A DNA stretch of 64,000 nt from Streptomyces griseoluteus (GTDB lineage Bacteria; Actinomycetota; Actinomycetes; Streptomycetales; Streptomycetaceae): NCBI RefSeq assembly GCF_004784465.1, contig NZ_SRRU01000003.1, forward strand, positions 434,001-498,000, written 5' to 3'. This document shows positions 52,484 to 61,638 of this stretch, piece after piece; within the stretch, counting starts at the first letter, position 1; every line of letters starts with the position of its first letter. The notes under the pieces are model-generated. The model did not search any database, had not been told where the DNA came from, and was given only the letters and a program-made list of their open reading frames with translations. A program made the position numbers and the translations under genes.

Positions 52484-53023
52484 TCACGTGCGCCAGGGGG
52501 CCTTCCGTACCTGGCGGTCGAGCCTGCGCCGGCGGCGGCCCGTCACGCGGTCGGCGTAGACCGTGCCGGCCAGATGATCGCACTCGTGCTGGAGGCAGCG
52601 GGCGAAGAACCCGGTGCCGTCGACGGTGACCGGCTCCCCCGTCATCGTGACGCCCTCGACCACCGCGTGGTCGTACCGCTCCGTGCCCGCCTCCAGGCCC
52701 GGCAGGGACAGACAGCCTTCCGGGCCCAGGAACTCCAGCCCGTCGGCGGTCACCAGCCTGGGGTTGACCACATGGCCCAGGTGGCGGACCTCGTCGTCGT
52801 CCGGGCAGTCGTACACGAACACCCGCTGGTTCACGCCGATCTGGTTGGCGGCCAGGCCAACGCCCTCGTGGGCGTACATGGTGGCGAACAAGTCCGCCAC
52901 GAGCGCCTCCAGTTCCGGGCCGAAGTCGGTGACGTCCCCGCAGGGTGCGTGCAGCACGGGGTCGCCGAGGAGGGTGAGGGGCCGGACGCGCCCGTGGGCA
53001 CCCGGTATCGAGCGGTGTCGCAT
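52484..53023 (-). CDS. def: Peptide deformylase
   Basis: This 179-aa protein has motif 1 GVGLAANQIG, motif 2 EGCLSLPG (Cys104) and motif 3 QHECDHLAG (His146, His150 and Glu147), so the metal site is complete. It removes the formyl group from new proteins. It is probably one of several in the genome. It is convergent with the TetR gene, with 17 bases between. ATG 53023 gives a normal N-terminus (TLLGDPVLH). Confidence 0.93.
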   Translation of the reverse strand: MRHRSIPGAHGRVRPLTLLGDPVLHAPCGDVTDFGPELEALVADLFATMYAHEGVGLAANQIGVNQRVFVYDCPDDDEVRHLGHVVNPRLVTADGLEFLGPEGCLSLPGLEAGTERYDHAVVEGVTMTGEPVTVDGTGFFARCLQHECDHLAGTVYADRVTGRRRRRLDRQVRKAPWRT

Positions 53024-53183
53024 GGCGGCAAGGGTACGGTTCGTTCGGCCCGCGCCGAGCGCGCGAGGGCGGGCCGGGCGGACCGGGATTCGGGTGTGCG
53101 AACGGTTCTCGATAGGCTGAGGCCCCCACCACGCTGCCGGATGGCCCCAGGCGCGGCGCGTACGCAAGGAGGATCGAGGACTG

Positions 53184-54422
53184 ATGGCAGGCAACTCGGA
53201 CCCGCTCTCGCCGCGGGCCAAGCTGGCCGTGACCGCGGGCAAGGCGGTCGCGGCGGCATCGCGCGCCGCGGGGCGCGGCAGCGGGTCGGTGATCGGCGGA
53301 AAGGTCGCCCTGCGGCTCGACCCCGACCTGCTCGCCCGGCTCGCCACCCACCTGGACGTGGTCCTGGTGTCGGCGACCAACGGCAAGACCACCACCACCC
53401 GGCTGATCGCGGAGGCCCTGCGCGCCGCCGGTCCGGTGGTGTCCAACGCGCTCGGCGCCAACATGCCGGCCGGTATCACCTCCGCCCTCGCGGGCGGCTC
53501 GGACGCCAAGTTCGGTGTCATCGAGGTCGACGAGAAGTACCTGGCCGGTGTGGCACGTGACACCAGCCCCAAGTGCATCGCGCTGCTGAACCTCTCCCGC
53601 GACCAGCTGGACCGCGCGGCCGAGACCCGGATGCTCGCGGAGAACTGGCGTGAGGGCCTGTCCGGCTCCAAGGCCGTCGTCGTCGCCAACTGCGACGACC
53701 CGCTGGTGGTGTGGGCGGCCTCGTCCTCCCCGAACGTGGTCTGGGTCGCGGCCGGCCAGATGTGGAAGGACGACGCCTGGTCCTGCCCGTCCTGCGGCGG
53801 TGTGATGCAGCGCCCCGGTGACGACTGGTTCTGCGGCGAGTGCGGCTTCCGCCGTCCGACGCCGACCTGGGCGCTCTCCGGCGACCATGTCCTCGACCCG
53901 CACGGCTCGGCCTGGCCGATCCACCTCCAGCTGCCGGGCCGCGCCAACAAGGCGAACGCGGCCAGCTCGGCCGCGGTCGCCGCCGTGTTCGGCGTGCCGC
54001 CGCAGGTGGCGCTGGAGCGGATGTACCAGGTGCAGGCGGTCGCCGGACGCTACGACGTGGTCCAGTTCCAGAACCGCGACCTGCGTCTGCTGCTGGCGAA
54101 GAACCCGGCCGGCTGGCTGGAGACCTTCTCCCTGATCGACCCGCCGCCCACCCCGGTGATCCTCTCGGTGAACGCGCGCGGGGCGGACGGCACCGACACC
54201 TCCTGGCTGTGGGACGTGGACTACACCCGGCTCACCGGCCACCCGATCTTCGTCATCGGTGACCGGAAGCTGGACCTCGCCGTCCGTCTGGAAGTGGCGA
54301 ACCAGCACTTCCAGGTGTGCGAGAACCTCGACGAGGCCGTCGCCGCGGCCCCGCCGGGCCGTATCGAGGTCATCGCCAACTACACCGCGTTCCAGGACCT
54401 GCGCCGCCGCGTCGGCAACTGA
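53184..54422 (+). CDS. murT: Lipid II isoglutaminyl synthase, MurT subunit
   Basis: This 412-aa Mur-ligase-like protein has the P-loop SATNGKTTTTR (about 63-73), a zinc-ribbon insertion with Cys201, Cys204, Cys217 and Cys220 (CPSCGG and CGECG), and the C-terminal DUF1727 domain (INARGADGTD-like VNARGADGTD, WDVDY). With GatD it amidates the D-glutamate of the peptidoglycan stem peptide. The gatD gene follows after 23 bases. Motifs and length match known MurT. Confidence 0.94.
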   Translation: MAGNSDPLSPRAKLAVTAGKAVAAASRAAGRGSGSVIGGKVALRLDPDLLARLATHLDVVLVSATNGKTTTTRLIAEALRAAGPVVSNALGANMPAGITSALAGGSDAKFGVIEVDEKYLAGVARDTSPKCIALLNLSRDQLDRAAETRMLAENWREGLSGSKAVVVANCDDPLVVWAASSSPNVVWVAAGQMWKDDAWSCPSCGGVMQRPGDDWFCGECGFRRPTPTWALSGDHVLDPHGSAWPIHLQLPGRANKANAASSAAVAAVFGVPPQVALERMYQVQAVAGRYDVVQFQNRDLRLLLAKNPAGWLETFSLIDPPPTPVILSVNARGADGTDTSWLWDVDYTRLTGHPIFVIGDRKLDLAVRLEVANQHFQVCENLDEAVAAAPPGRIEVIANYTAFQDLRRRVGN

Positions 54423-54445
54423 GCCAGAAGGGCGAACACCTCCCC

Positions 54446-55174
54446 ATGAGCGACAACCAACTGCGGCTGGTGTGGATCTATCCCGACCTGCTGAGCACCT
54501 ACGGCGACCAGGGCAACGCCCTCGTCGTGGAGCGCCGGGCGCGTCAGCGCGGCCTGGACGTGGCCCGTCTCGACGTGCGCAGCGACCAGCCGATCCCGAC
54601 CTCGGGCGACATCTACCTGATCGGCGGCGGTGAGGACCGTCCGCAGCGGCTGGCGGCCGAGCGGCTGCGCCGCGACGGGCACCTCCAGCGTGCGGTGGAG
54701 AACGGCGCGATCGTGTTCTCCGTGTGCGCCGGCTACCAGATCCTCGGCCACGAGTTCATCAACGACCTGGGCCAGCGCGAGCCGGGCCTCGGCCTGCTCG
54801 ACGTGATGTCGACGCGCGGCGAGGGCGAGCGGTGCGTGGGCGATGTGCTCGGCGACATCGACCCGCGCCTCGGTCTGCCTCCGCTGACCGGGTTCGAGAA
54901 CCACCAGGGCGTCACCCATCTGGGCCCGACCGCCCGCGCTTTCGCCCAGGTCACCATGGGCCGGGGCAACGGCACCGGTGACGGGACCGAGGGCGCGTAC
55001 AACGGCACCGTGTTCGGTACGTACATGCACGGCCCCGTGCTGGCCCGTAACCCGCAGATCGCGGACCTGCTGCTGAAGCTGGCGCTGGACGTGAACGCGC
55101 TGCCGCCGATCGACGACCGCTGGTACGAGGCGCTGCGCGACGAGCGCATCGCGGCGGCGCAGCAGCCGGCCTGA
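54446..55174 (+). CDS. gatD: Lipid II isoglutaminyl synthase, GatD glutaminase subunit
   Basis: This 242-aa protein has the CobB/CobQ-like glutamine amidotransferase fold: nucleophile Cys94 in SVCAGYQILG, ENHQGVTHLG and catalytic His195 in GTYMHGPVLARN. It releases ammonia from glutamine for MurT. ATG 54446 is the first that matches the fold (LRLVWIYPDLLSTYGDQGN). A terminator follows the stop. Confidence 0.94.
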   Translation: MSDNQLRLVWIYPDLLSTYGDQGNALVVERRARQRGLDVARLDVRSDQPIPTSGDIYLIGGGEDRPQRLAAERLRRDGHLQRAVENGAIVFSVCAGYQILGHEFINDLGQREPGLGLLDVMSTRGEGERCVGDVLGDIDPRLGLPPLTGFENHQGVTHLGPTARAFAQVTMGRGNGTGDGTEGAYNGTVFGTYMHGPVLARNPQIADLLLKLALDVNALPPIDDRWYEALRDERIAAAQQPA

Positions 55175-55204
55175 TCCCCGCGTACCACCGCATATCAGTA
55201 CACC

Positions 55205-55244
55205 CGTCAGGCGGGCCCGTGAGCTTTCGCGGGCCCGCCTGACG
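55205..55244 (+). terminator. Terminator after murT-gatD
   Basis: A perfect 15-bp inverted repeat (55205-55219 and 55230-55244) with a 10-base loop lies 31 bases after the gatD stop. Confidence 0.85.
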
Positions 55245-55386
55245 CGTCGTCCGCTCACCTGTGCGGGTGCGTCCAGCAGGCGGACGCCCGCTGGGTGAGG
55301 GGCCCCTGCCGCCGGTAGTGTGGCCGGGAACCCGCCGGACAATGTGGTCCGGCCTCCCGGCCCACGTCGAGAAGGTAATTCGGGCT

Positions 55387-56412
55387 ATGCGCATTGGTGT
55401 CCTCACCTCCGGCGGCGACTGCCCCGGCCTGAACGCCGTCATCCGGTCGGTCGTGCACCGAGCCGTCGCCGACCACGGCGACGAGGTCATCGGCTTCCGC
55501 GACGGCTGGAAGGGCCTGCTGGAGTGCGACTACTTGAAGCTCGACCTGGACGCCGTCAGCGGCATCCTGGCGCGCGGCGGCACGATCCTGGGCTCCTCAC
55601 GCGTCCGTCCGGAGCATCTGCGCGGCGGGGTGGAGCGGGTCAAGGGCCATGTCGAGGAACTCGGGCTCGACGCGATCATCCCGATCGGCGGTGAGGGCAC
55701 GCTGAAGGCGGCCCGGCTGCTGTCGGACAGCGGGCTGCCCATCGTGGGCGTGCCCAAGACCATCGACAACGACATCTCGGCGACCGACGTCACTTTCGGC
55801 TTCGACACGGCCGTGGGCGTCGCCACCGAGGCGCTGGACCGGCTGAAGACCACCGCCGAGTCCCACCAGCGGGTGCTGATCGTGGAGGTCATGGGCCGCC
55901 ACACCGGCTGGATAGCGCTGAACTCGGGCACGGCGGCCGGCGCGCACGCCATCGTGGTCCCCGAACGGCCCTTCGACATCGACGAGTTGACCCGCCGCGT
56001 CGGTGCCAGGTTCGAGGCGGGCAAGCGGTTCGCCATCGTGGTGGCCGCCGAGGGCGCCAAGCCGCGCGCCGGTTCCATGGAGTTCGACGAGGGCGGCCGG
56101 GACATCTACGGCCACGAGCGCTTCGCCGGGATCGCCCGCCAGCTCTCCGTCGAGCTGGAGCAGCGGCTCGGCAAGGAGGCCCGGCCGGTGATCCTGGGGC
56201 ACGTGCAGCGCGGCGGCACCCCGACGGCGTACGACAGGGTGCTGGCGACCCGCTTCGGCTGGCACGCGGTGGAGGCGGTGCACCGGGAGGAGTTCGGCCG
56301 GATGACCGCGCTGCGCGGCACGGACATCGTGATGGTGCCGCTGGCCGAGGCGGTCAGCACCCTGAAGACGGTACCGGCGGAGCGGTACGCCGAGGCGGAG
56401 TGCGTGCTGTAG
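55387..56412 (+). CDS. pfkA: 6-Phosphofructokinase
   Basis: This 341-aa protein has TSGGDCPGLNAVIR (nucleotide site), GGEGTLKAA (positions 101-109), PKTIDNDI (catalytic Asp region), MGRHTGWIAL and GHVQRGGTPTAYD. Gly104 rather than Asp after the GGE suggests ATP rather than pyrophosphate as donor. It catalyses the committed glycolytic step; streptomycetes carry several copies. ATG 55387 follows GAGAAGG. Confidence 0.93.
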   Translation: MRIGVLTSGGDCPGLNAVIRSVVHRAVADHGDEVIGFRDGWKGLLECDYLKLDLDAVSGILARGGTILGSSRVRPEHLRGGVERVKGHVEELGLDAIIPIGGEGTLKAARLLSDSGLPIVGVPKTIDNDISATDVTFGFDTAVGVATEALDRLKTTAESHQRVLIVEVMGRHTGWIALNSGTAAGAHAIVVPERPFDIDELTRRVGARFEAGKRFAIVVAAEGAKPRAGSMEFDEGGRDIYGHERFAGIARQLSVELEQRLGKEARPVILGHVQRGGTPTAYDRVLATRFGWHAVEAVHREEFGRMTALRGTDIVMVPLAEAVSTLKTVPAERYAEAECVL

Positions 56413-56517
56413 CGGCTCGCGGGGCCGGGCGGACCCCGCTCACGGGCGGGCGCGGGGGCGCCCGTACCCTGAGTGCGGACAGAAACCGCTCAACCCCCAC
56501 GAACCAGGAGCCGCCGG

Positions 56518-57468
56518 ATGGACCACAGCGGGCACGGCATGATGCCGGATCTGCCGCCGTTCACGCTGGGACGGGGGCTCGTGTGGTCGGCGGACCCCTT
56601 CTTCCTGATCGCCTGCCTGGCCGGGCTCGCCCTGTACGGCTGGGGTGTGCTGCGGCTGCGGCGGCGCGGGGACGCGTGGCCCGTCTCGCGCACCCTGTCG
56701 TACGTCGTCGGTGTGCTGACCATCGGTCTGGTGATGTGCACCCGGCTGAACGACTACGGCATGGTCATGTTCAGCGTGCACATGGTGCAGCACATGGTGA
56801 TCAGCATGCTGTCGCCGATCCTGATCCTGCTGGGCGCGCCGGTGACGCTGGCGCTCAGGGCGCTGCCCACGGCGGGGCGGGGCCGCACCGGCCCGCGTGA
56901 GCTGCTGCTGGCGCTGCTGCACAGCCGGTACATGCGGTTCATCACGCATCCGGCGTTCACGATCCCGCTGTTCATCGCCAGCCTGTACGCGCTGTACTTC
57001 TCGCCGGTCTTCGACTTCCTGATGGGGTCCAAGTCCGGGCACATCGCGATGATGGTGCACTTCCTCGCGGTGGGCGTGGTGTTCTTCTGGCCGATCATCG
57101 GCGTCGACCCGGGCCCGCACCGGCCGAACCACCTGATGCGGATGCTGGAGCTGTTCGCGGGCATGCCGTTCCACGCCTTCTTCGGCATCGCGCTGATGAT
57201 GGCCTCCGAGCCGATGGTGGAGACCTTCAAGAACCCGCCCGCCTCGCTCGGCATCGACGCGCTCTCGGACCAGGGCGCGGCCGGCGGTATCGCGTGGGCG
57301 TTCAGCGAGATCCCGTCGGTGCTGGTGCTGATCGCGCTGCTGTTCCAGTGGTACCGCTCCGAGCAGCGGCAGGCCCGCCGCAAGGACCGGGCGGCGGACC
57401 GCAACGGCGACCAGGAGCTGGAGGCGTACAACGCCTATCTGGCCTCCCTCAGCGCGCGCGAGAGCTGA
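56518..57468 (+). CDS. Cytochrome c oxidase assembly protein, CtaG/caa3 type
   Basis: This 316-aa protein begins with a His/Met-rich segment (MDHSGHGMMPDLPP) that could bind copper, then has about seven membrane helices. VHMVQHMVISMLSPILILLG, FWPIIGVDPGPHR and LFAGMPFHAFFGIALM are typical of the CtaG family. It probably helps metallate or assemble cytochrome oxidase. It lies between phosphofructokinase and a small membrane-protein gene. Confidence 0.9.
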   Translation: MDHSGHGMMPDLPPFTLGRGLVWSADPFFLIACLAGLALYGWGVLRLRRRGDAWPVSRTLSYVVGVLTIGLVMCTRLNDYGMVMFSVHMVQHMVISMLSPILILLGAPVTLALRALPTAGRGRTGPRELLLALLHSRYMRFITHPAFTIPLFIASLYALYFSPVFDFLMGSKSGHIAMMVHFLAVGVVFFWPIIGVDPGPHRPNHLMRMLELFAGMPFHAFFGIALMMASEPMVETFKNPPASLGIDALSDQGAAGGIAWAFSEIPSVLVLIALLFQWYRSEQRQARRKDRAADRNGDQELEAYNAYLASLSARES

Positions 57469-57558
57469 TCCCGCGCGGATCCGCCCGGCCATCGGAGTGC
57501 CGGTGGCGGCGGAACCGGGGCACGATGGTGGTGGACGGACCACGAGGAGGGTGCCGCG

Positions 57559-57744
57559 ATGCCGGGTTCCATGCGAGGTTCCAGCAAGGCGGACGGTTCC
57601 ACCAGGGCGATGGCGGCGCTGACCGTGGGCGGTCTGGTCGTCGTCACGGCGTACACGGTCGCGCTCGGCGGCAATGGCTGGCTGTGGTTCGGCTGGGTGG
57701 TGCTGGGGCTGCTGACGGTGGCGCTGGCGGTCACGCAGTCGTGA
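57559..57744 (+). CDS. Small membrane protein
   Basis: This 61-aa protein has two hydrophobic helices (AALTVGGLVVVTAYTVAL and WFGWVVLGLLTVALAV) after a polar start (MPGSMRGSSKADGS). The ribosome site is GAGGAGGG. It is immediately before the Lrp-type gene (13 bases). Function unknown. Confidence 0.72.
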   Translation: MPGSMRGSSKADGSTRAMAALTVGGLVVVTAYTVALGGNGWLWFGWVVLGLLTVALAVTQS

Positions 57745-57757
57745 CTACAGTGGCCGC

Positions 57758-58243
57758 GTGAACAGCAGGGCCGCGTCCTTCGACGACCTCGACCGCAAGA
57801 TCATCACCGCGCTGATGGCGAACGCCCGCAGCAGCTTCGCCGAGATCGGCGCCGCCGTCGGGCTGTCGGCCACGGCGGTCAAGCGGCGCGTCGACCGGCT
57901 CCGCGAGACCGGGGTGATCACCGGGTTCACCGCGACCGTGAAGCCCTCCGCGCTCGGCTGGCGCACGGAGGCGTACGTCGAGGTCTACTGCGAGGGCGCC
58001 GCCCCGCCCCGGCGGCTCGCGGAGGTGGTCAGCAACCATCCGGAGATCACGGCGGCGATGACGGTCACAGGGGGCGCGGACGCCCTGCTGCACGTACGGG
58101 CACGGGACGTGGAGCACTTCGAGGAGGTGCTGGAGCGCATCCGCGCCGAGCCCTTCATCCGGAAGACGATCAGCGTGATGGTGCTGTCCCACCTCCTCCC
58201 GGAAAGCCCCGAGGCGGGCGCCACCCAGGCCGCTCCCGAGTGA
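57758..58243 (+). CDS. Lrp/AsnC-family transcriptional regulator
   Basis: This 161-aa protein has an N-terminal helix-turn-helix (LDRKIITALMANARSSFAEI, VGLSATAVKRRVDRLRETG) and a RAM ligand domain (about 75-150; TAAMTVTGGADALLHVRARD). It lies 167 bp upstream of dimethylargininase and ornithine aminotransferase genes in the same direction. It probably controls them in response to arginine or ornithine. The start is GTG 57758. Confidence 0.92.
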   Translation: MNSRAASFDDLDRKIITALMANARSSFAEIGAAVGLSATAVKRRVDRLRETGVITGFTATVKPSALGWRTEAYVEVYCEGAAPPRRLAEVVSNHPEITAAMTVTGGADALLHVRARDVEHFEEVLERIRAEPFIRKTISVMVLSHLLPESPEAGATQAAPE

Positions 58244-58295
58244 TCGGCGGTCAAACCCGCCGAGCGCGCAGGTCTCGTGCGTCCCTACTGGCGGA

Positions 58296-58322
58296 TGCGC
58301 AGCGATCCTGCGCGATCACGCA
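58296..58322. promoter_or_regulatory. Candidate Lrp-type operator
   Basis: TGCG-N6-CGCA at 58309-58322 with a preceding TGCGCAGCGATC (58296-58307) gives two GCGATC direct repeats within 27 bases. It is between the Lrp gene and the dimethylargininase gene, about 90 bases before the latter. Confidence 0.4.
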
Positions 58323-58410
58323 GCTTTCCTCGCTTGTCGTGCCTCGGCCGGAGTTTCTACCGTGGTGTCACCCCCGTGAGTAACACACTGGAAAGCGGAG
58401 GAAACCCTCT

Positions 58411-59223
58411 GTGGCCGAAACCCGTGTGCAGCGCCCCCGGCGCTTTCTGGTCTGCGAACCCAGGCACTTCACCGTGCAGTACGCGATCAACCCCTGGATG
58501 CGTCCCGACACCCCCGTGGACGTCGACCTCGCCCAGTCCCAGTGGCAGGCGCTGATCGACACCTACCGCGCCCATGGTCACACCGTGGACGCCGTGGACC
58601 CGGTGCCGGGCCTGCCCGACATGGTCTTCGCGGCCAACGCCGCCTTCGTGGTCGGCGGCCGCGTCTTCGGCTCGCTGTTCCACGCCCCGGAGCGCCGCCC
58701 GGAGTCGCTGCACTACGACTCCTGGTTCAAGACGGCGGGGTACGACGTGTACCGCCCGCTGGCGGTGACCGAGGGCGAGGGCGACCTGGTGTGGACCGGC
58801 CGGTACGTGCTGGCCGGCACCGGGTTCCGCACCACCCGCGACGCCCACCGGGAGGCGCAGGAGTTCTTCGGCCACCCGGTGATCACACTGACCCTGGTGG
58901 ACCCGTACTTCTACCACCTGGACACGGCGCTGTTCGTACTGGACGACGACAACATCGCCTACTACCCGGAAGCCTTCTCGGCGGGCAGCCGCGAGGTGCT
59001 CCAGCGGCTGTACCCGGACGCGGTGCTCGCCACCCGTGACGACGCGATGGCCTTCGGCCTGAACTCCGTGTCCGACGGCCGGCACGTCTTCATCGCCCCC
59101 CAGGCCGAGGTGCTCGCCGAGCGCCTGGCGACGCATGGCTACGACCCCGTGCCCGTCGATCTGTCGGAGCTGCACAAGGCAGGCGGCGGCATCAAGTGCT
59201 GCACTCAGGAGATCCGCTCATGA
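58411..59223 (+). CDS. Dimethylargininase (DDAH-like amidinotransferase-family hydrolase)
   Basis: This 270-aa protein belongs to the guanidine-modifying superfamily. GLPDMVFAANAAFV carries the substrate Asp, DPYFYHLDTALFVLDD the catalytic His, and GGIKCCTQEI the nucleophile Cys near the C-terminus. It would hydrolyse methylated arginines or arginine to citrulline or ornithine-type products, feeding the aminotransferase next to it. GTG 58411 follows GCGGAGGAAACC. Its stop overlaps rocD (ATGA). Confidence 0.9.
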   Translation: MAETRVQRPRRFLVCEPRHFTVQYAINPWMRPDTPVDVDLAQSQWQALIDTYRAHGHTVDAVDPVPGLPDMVFAANAAFVVGGRVFGSLFHAPERRPESLHYDSWFKTAGYDVYRPLAVTEGEGDLVWTGRYVLAGTGFRTTRDAHREAQEFFGHPVITLTLVDPYFYHLDTALFVLDDDNIAYYPEAFSAGSREVLQRLYPDAVLATRDDAMAFGLNSVSDGRHVFIAPQAEVLAERLATHGYDPVPVDLSELHKAGGGIKCCTQEIRS

Positions 59224-60446
59224 CCGCACCCGCGCACGCGCGCACGTCCGCCGACCTGATCCGGGCGGAGGAGCCGGTGCTCGCGCACAACTACCACCCG
59301 CTGCCCGTCGTCGTGGCACGGGCCGAGGGCGCCTGGGTGGAGGACGTCGAGGGCCGCCGGTACCTCGACATGCTGGCCGGCTACTCGGCCCTCAACTTCG
59401 GCCACCGCCACCCGGCGCTGATCCAGGCCGCGCACGACCAGCTCGACCGGCTGACCCTGACCTCCCGCGCCTTCCACAACGACCGGCTGGCGGAGTTCGC
59501 CGAGCGGCTCGCCGCGCTGACCGGCCTGGACATGGTGCTGCCGATGAACACCGGCGCCGAGGCGGTGGAGAGCGGCATCAAGGTGGCCCGCAAGTGGGCG
59601 TACGACGTGAAGGGCGTGCCGGACGGGCAGGCCACGATCGTGGTCGCGGCGGACAACTTCCACGGCCGTACGACGACCATCGTCAGCTTCTCCACGGACG
59701 AGTCGGCGCGGGCGGGCTTCGGCCCCTTCACGCCCGGTTTCAGGATCGTGCCGTACAACGACCTGGCCGCGCTGGAGGAGGCGGTCGACGAGACCACGGC
59801 CGCGGTGCTGATCGAGCCCATCCAGGGCGAGGCCGGGGTGATCATCCCGGACGCGGGCTATCTCACCGGTGTCCGGGAGCTGACCCGGCGCAAGGGGTGC
59901 CTGTTCATCGCGGACGAGATCCAGTCCGGGCTCGGCCGCACCGGGCGCACCCTGGCCGTCGAGCACGAGTCGGTCGTGCCGGACGTGCTGCTGCTGGGCA
60001 AGGCGCTGGGCGGCGGCATCGTGCCGGTCTCGGCGGTGGTGGCCCGGCGCGAGGTGATGGGCGTCCTGGGTCCGGGCGAGCACGGCTCCACCTTCGGCGG
60101 CAACCCGCTGGCGGCGGCGGTCGGCACGGCGGTGGTCGAGCTGCTGGAGACGGGTGAGTTCCAGCGCCGGGCCGACGAGCTGGGGCTCGTCCTGCGCGAG
60201 GGGCTCCAGGCGTTGGAGGGGCAGGGGGTGACCGGGTTCCGCGCGCGGGGTCTGTGGGCGGGTGTGGACGTGGACCCGGCCCTGGGCACCGGCCGGGAGA
60301 TCAGTGAGCGGCTGATGCGCGAGGGCATCCTGGTCAAGGACACCCACGGCTCCACGATCCGGCTGGCTCCCCCGCTGACGGTGACGGCGGACGAGCTGCG
60401 CTCCGCGCTGGGGACGCTGGAGAAGGTGCTGGGGCAGGCGGGCTGA
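59220..60446 (+). CDS. rocD: Ornithine aminotransferase
   Basis: This 408-aa class III aminotransferase has MNTGAEAVESGIK, the PLP-contact segment LFIADEIQSGLGRTG and the Schiff-base Lys261 in LLLGKALGGGIVPV. It converts ornithine to glutamate semialdehyde. ATG 59220 overlaps the dimethylargininase stop, so arginine-derived products can be channelled. Normal length. A terminator follows. Confidence 0.93.
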   Translation: MTAPAHARTSADLIRAEEPVLAHNYHPLPVVVARAEGAWVEDVEGRRYLDMLAGYSALNFGHRHPALIQAAHDQLDRLTLTSRAFHNDRLAEFAERLAALTGLDMVLPMNTGAEAVESGIKVARKWAYDVKGVPDGQATIVVAADNFHGRTTTIVSFSTDESARAGFGPFTPGFRIVPYNDLAALEEAVDETTAAVLIEPIQGEAGVIIPDAGYLTGVRELTRRKGCLFIADEIQSGLGRTGRTLAVEHESVVPDVLLLGKALGGGIVPVSAVVARREVMGVLGPGEHGSTFGGNPLAAAVGTAVVELLETGEFQRRADELGLVLREGLQALEGQGVTGFRARGLWAGVDVDPALGTGREISERLMREGILVKDTHGSTIRLAPPLTVTADELRSALGTLEKVLGQAG

Positions 60447-60453
60447 GCGTGCG

Positions 60454-60493
60454 CGGGCGGGGCCGGGGCTTCTTCAAGTCCCGGCCCCGCCCG
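60454..60493. terminator. Terminator between rocD and DUF305 gene
   Basis: A 14-bp inverted repeat (60454-60467 and 60480-60493) with a 12-base loop sits between the convergent genes and is followed by TCTGCTC. Confidence 0.82.
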
Positions 60494-60498
60494 TCTGC

Positions 60499-61107
60499 TC
60501 ACTTCTGGGCGAGCAGGCCCTTCATCTGCTTGATCTCGGCGCTCTGTGCGGCGATCACGTCGTCCGCCATCTTCGTGGCCCGGCTGTCCCGGCCCTTGGC
60601 CTTCTCTGTGCGCGCCATCTCCACGGCGCCCTGGTGGTGGACGATCATCAGGGTCAGGAACTTCCTGTCGAAGTCGGCGCCGGTGCTCTTCTTCAGCGCG
60701 GTCATGTCGTCGGCGCTCATCATCCCGGACATGCCCGCCCTGCCGCCGTGGCGCGAGTGGTCCATGCCGGCCATCGGGGGCTCCTCACCCCAGGACTTCA
60801 GCCAGCCGGTCATGGTGCGGATCTCGGGGTCCTGCGCCTTCTCGATCCGGGCGGCGAGGGCCTTCACCTCGGCGGAGGCGGCGTGGCCGGGGGCGAGCCG
60901 GGCCATCTCCACGGCCTGCTGGTGGTGCGGGATCATGCCCTGCGCGAAGGTGACGTCCTCGGCGTTGTGGACGCCCGCCGTGGCGGACGCCGCCGGGGCG
61001 CCGTGGGCTGCGGTGTGCTTCTCCCCGCCGCAGGCGGCGAGGAGGACGACGGCGGAGGCGGTGGCGACGCCGAGCGCGGCGCGGCGGATCGCGTGGGTGG
61101 TGGTCAT
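60499..61107 (-). CDS. DUF305 lipoprotein
   Basis: This 202-aa protein has a lipoprotein signal with lipobox LAACGG (Cys about 26). The DUF305 ferritin-like repeats follow: FAQGMIPHHQQAVEMARLA and LTLMIVHHQGAVEMARTE, each with a His-His pair, and a His/Met-rich centre (MAGMDHSRHGGRAGMSGMM). Such proteins are linked to copper or other metal handling at the cell surface. ATG 61107 (MTTTHAIRR) starts the signal peptide. The next gene downstream of its promoter region is a His/Cys-rich membrane protein. Confidence 0.92.
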   Translation of the reverse strand: MTTTHAIRRAALGVATASAVVLLAACGGEKHTAAHGAPAASATAGVHNAEDVTFAQGMIPHHQQAVEMARLAPGHAASAEVKALAARIEKAQDPEIRTMTGWLKSWGEEPPMAGMDHSRHGGRAGMSGMMSADDMTALKKSTGADFDRKFLTLMIVHHQGAVEMARTEKAKGRDSRATKMADDVIAAQSAEIKQMKGLLAQK

Positions 61108-61188
61108 GCTTGCACTCCTGCTGATGAAAGTGGATGTGGGCACGCGTGGGAACGGCCGCGCCGCATGGGTGCGCGGTCGTGGGTGCCT

Positions 61189-61587
61189 CTAGATCCGCAG
61201 GAGCTGGAGTTCGGCCAGGGAGGGCGGTGCGCGGGCGCCGTCCGGCGCGGTGGCGGTACGGATACGGGGGTCGCCGCACGGTGCCGGCGCGCCGGCCGGG
61301 CCCGCGACGGGTTTCGGCAGCTCGGGCCCGCTGCTCACGGCCCCGGAGGCGCAGGTCGGATCGGCGTGGTGGAGCTTGTGGCCGCCGCAGTGGCCGTCCG
61401 GGCAGTCGCCGGGGGCGTCGAGGACGACGCCCGCATGGACGCGGTGAGCGCGCTCCGGGTGCCCGGTGCCGACGGCCGGGGCCAGCGTGTGCATGCCGAG
61501 CAGCCCCACCAGCACCGCGAGCACGAGCAGCGCGGGCGAACGCCGCTGGGGCGGTCGCGGGGGGCGCTCGTGGGCGGTGCCGGGCAT
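61189..61587 (-). CDS. Small His/Cys-rich membrane protein (DUF6153-like)
   Basis: This 132-aa protein has one membrane helix (ALLVLAVLVGLLGMHTLAP) followed by a His/Cys-rich exterior (GDCPDGHCGGHKLHHADPTC) and a conserved tail APPSLAELQLLRI. I associate this tail with the DUF6153 family. The residues suggest metal binding. An AGGA site lies 8 bases before ATG 61587; ATG 61596 is also possible. It lies upstream of the DUF305 gene on the same strand, a pairing consistent with a copper-related role. Confidence 0.75.
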   Translation of the reverse strand: MPGTAHERPPRPPQRRSPALLVLAVLVGLLGMHTLAPAVGTGHPERAHRVHAGVVLDAPGDCPDGHCGGHKLHHADPTCASGAVSSGPELPKPVAGPAGAPAPCGDPRIRTATAPDGARAPPSLAELQLLRI

Positions 61588-61638
61588 GAAGGTCATCCTA
61601 CGAGTGCCCCTCGCGCCCGCTGCGGCGGGACTCGCCGC

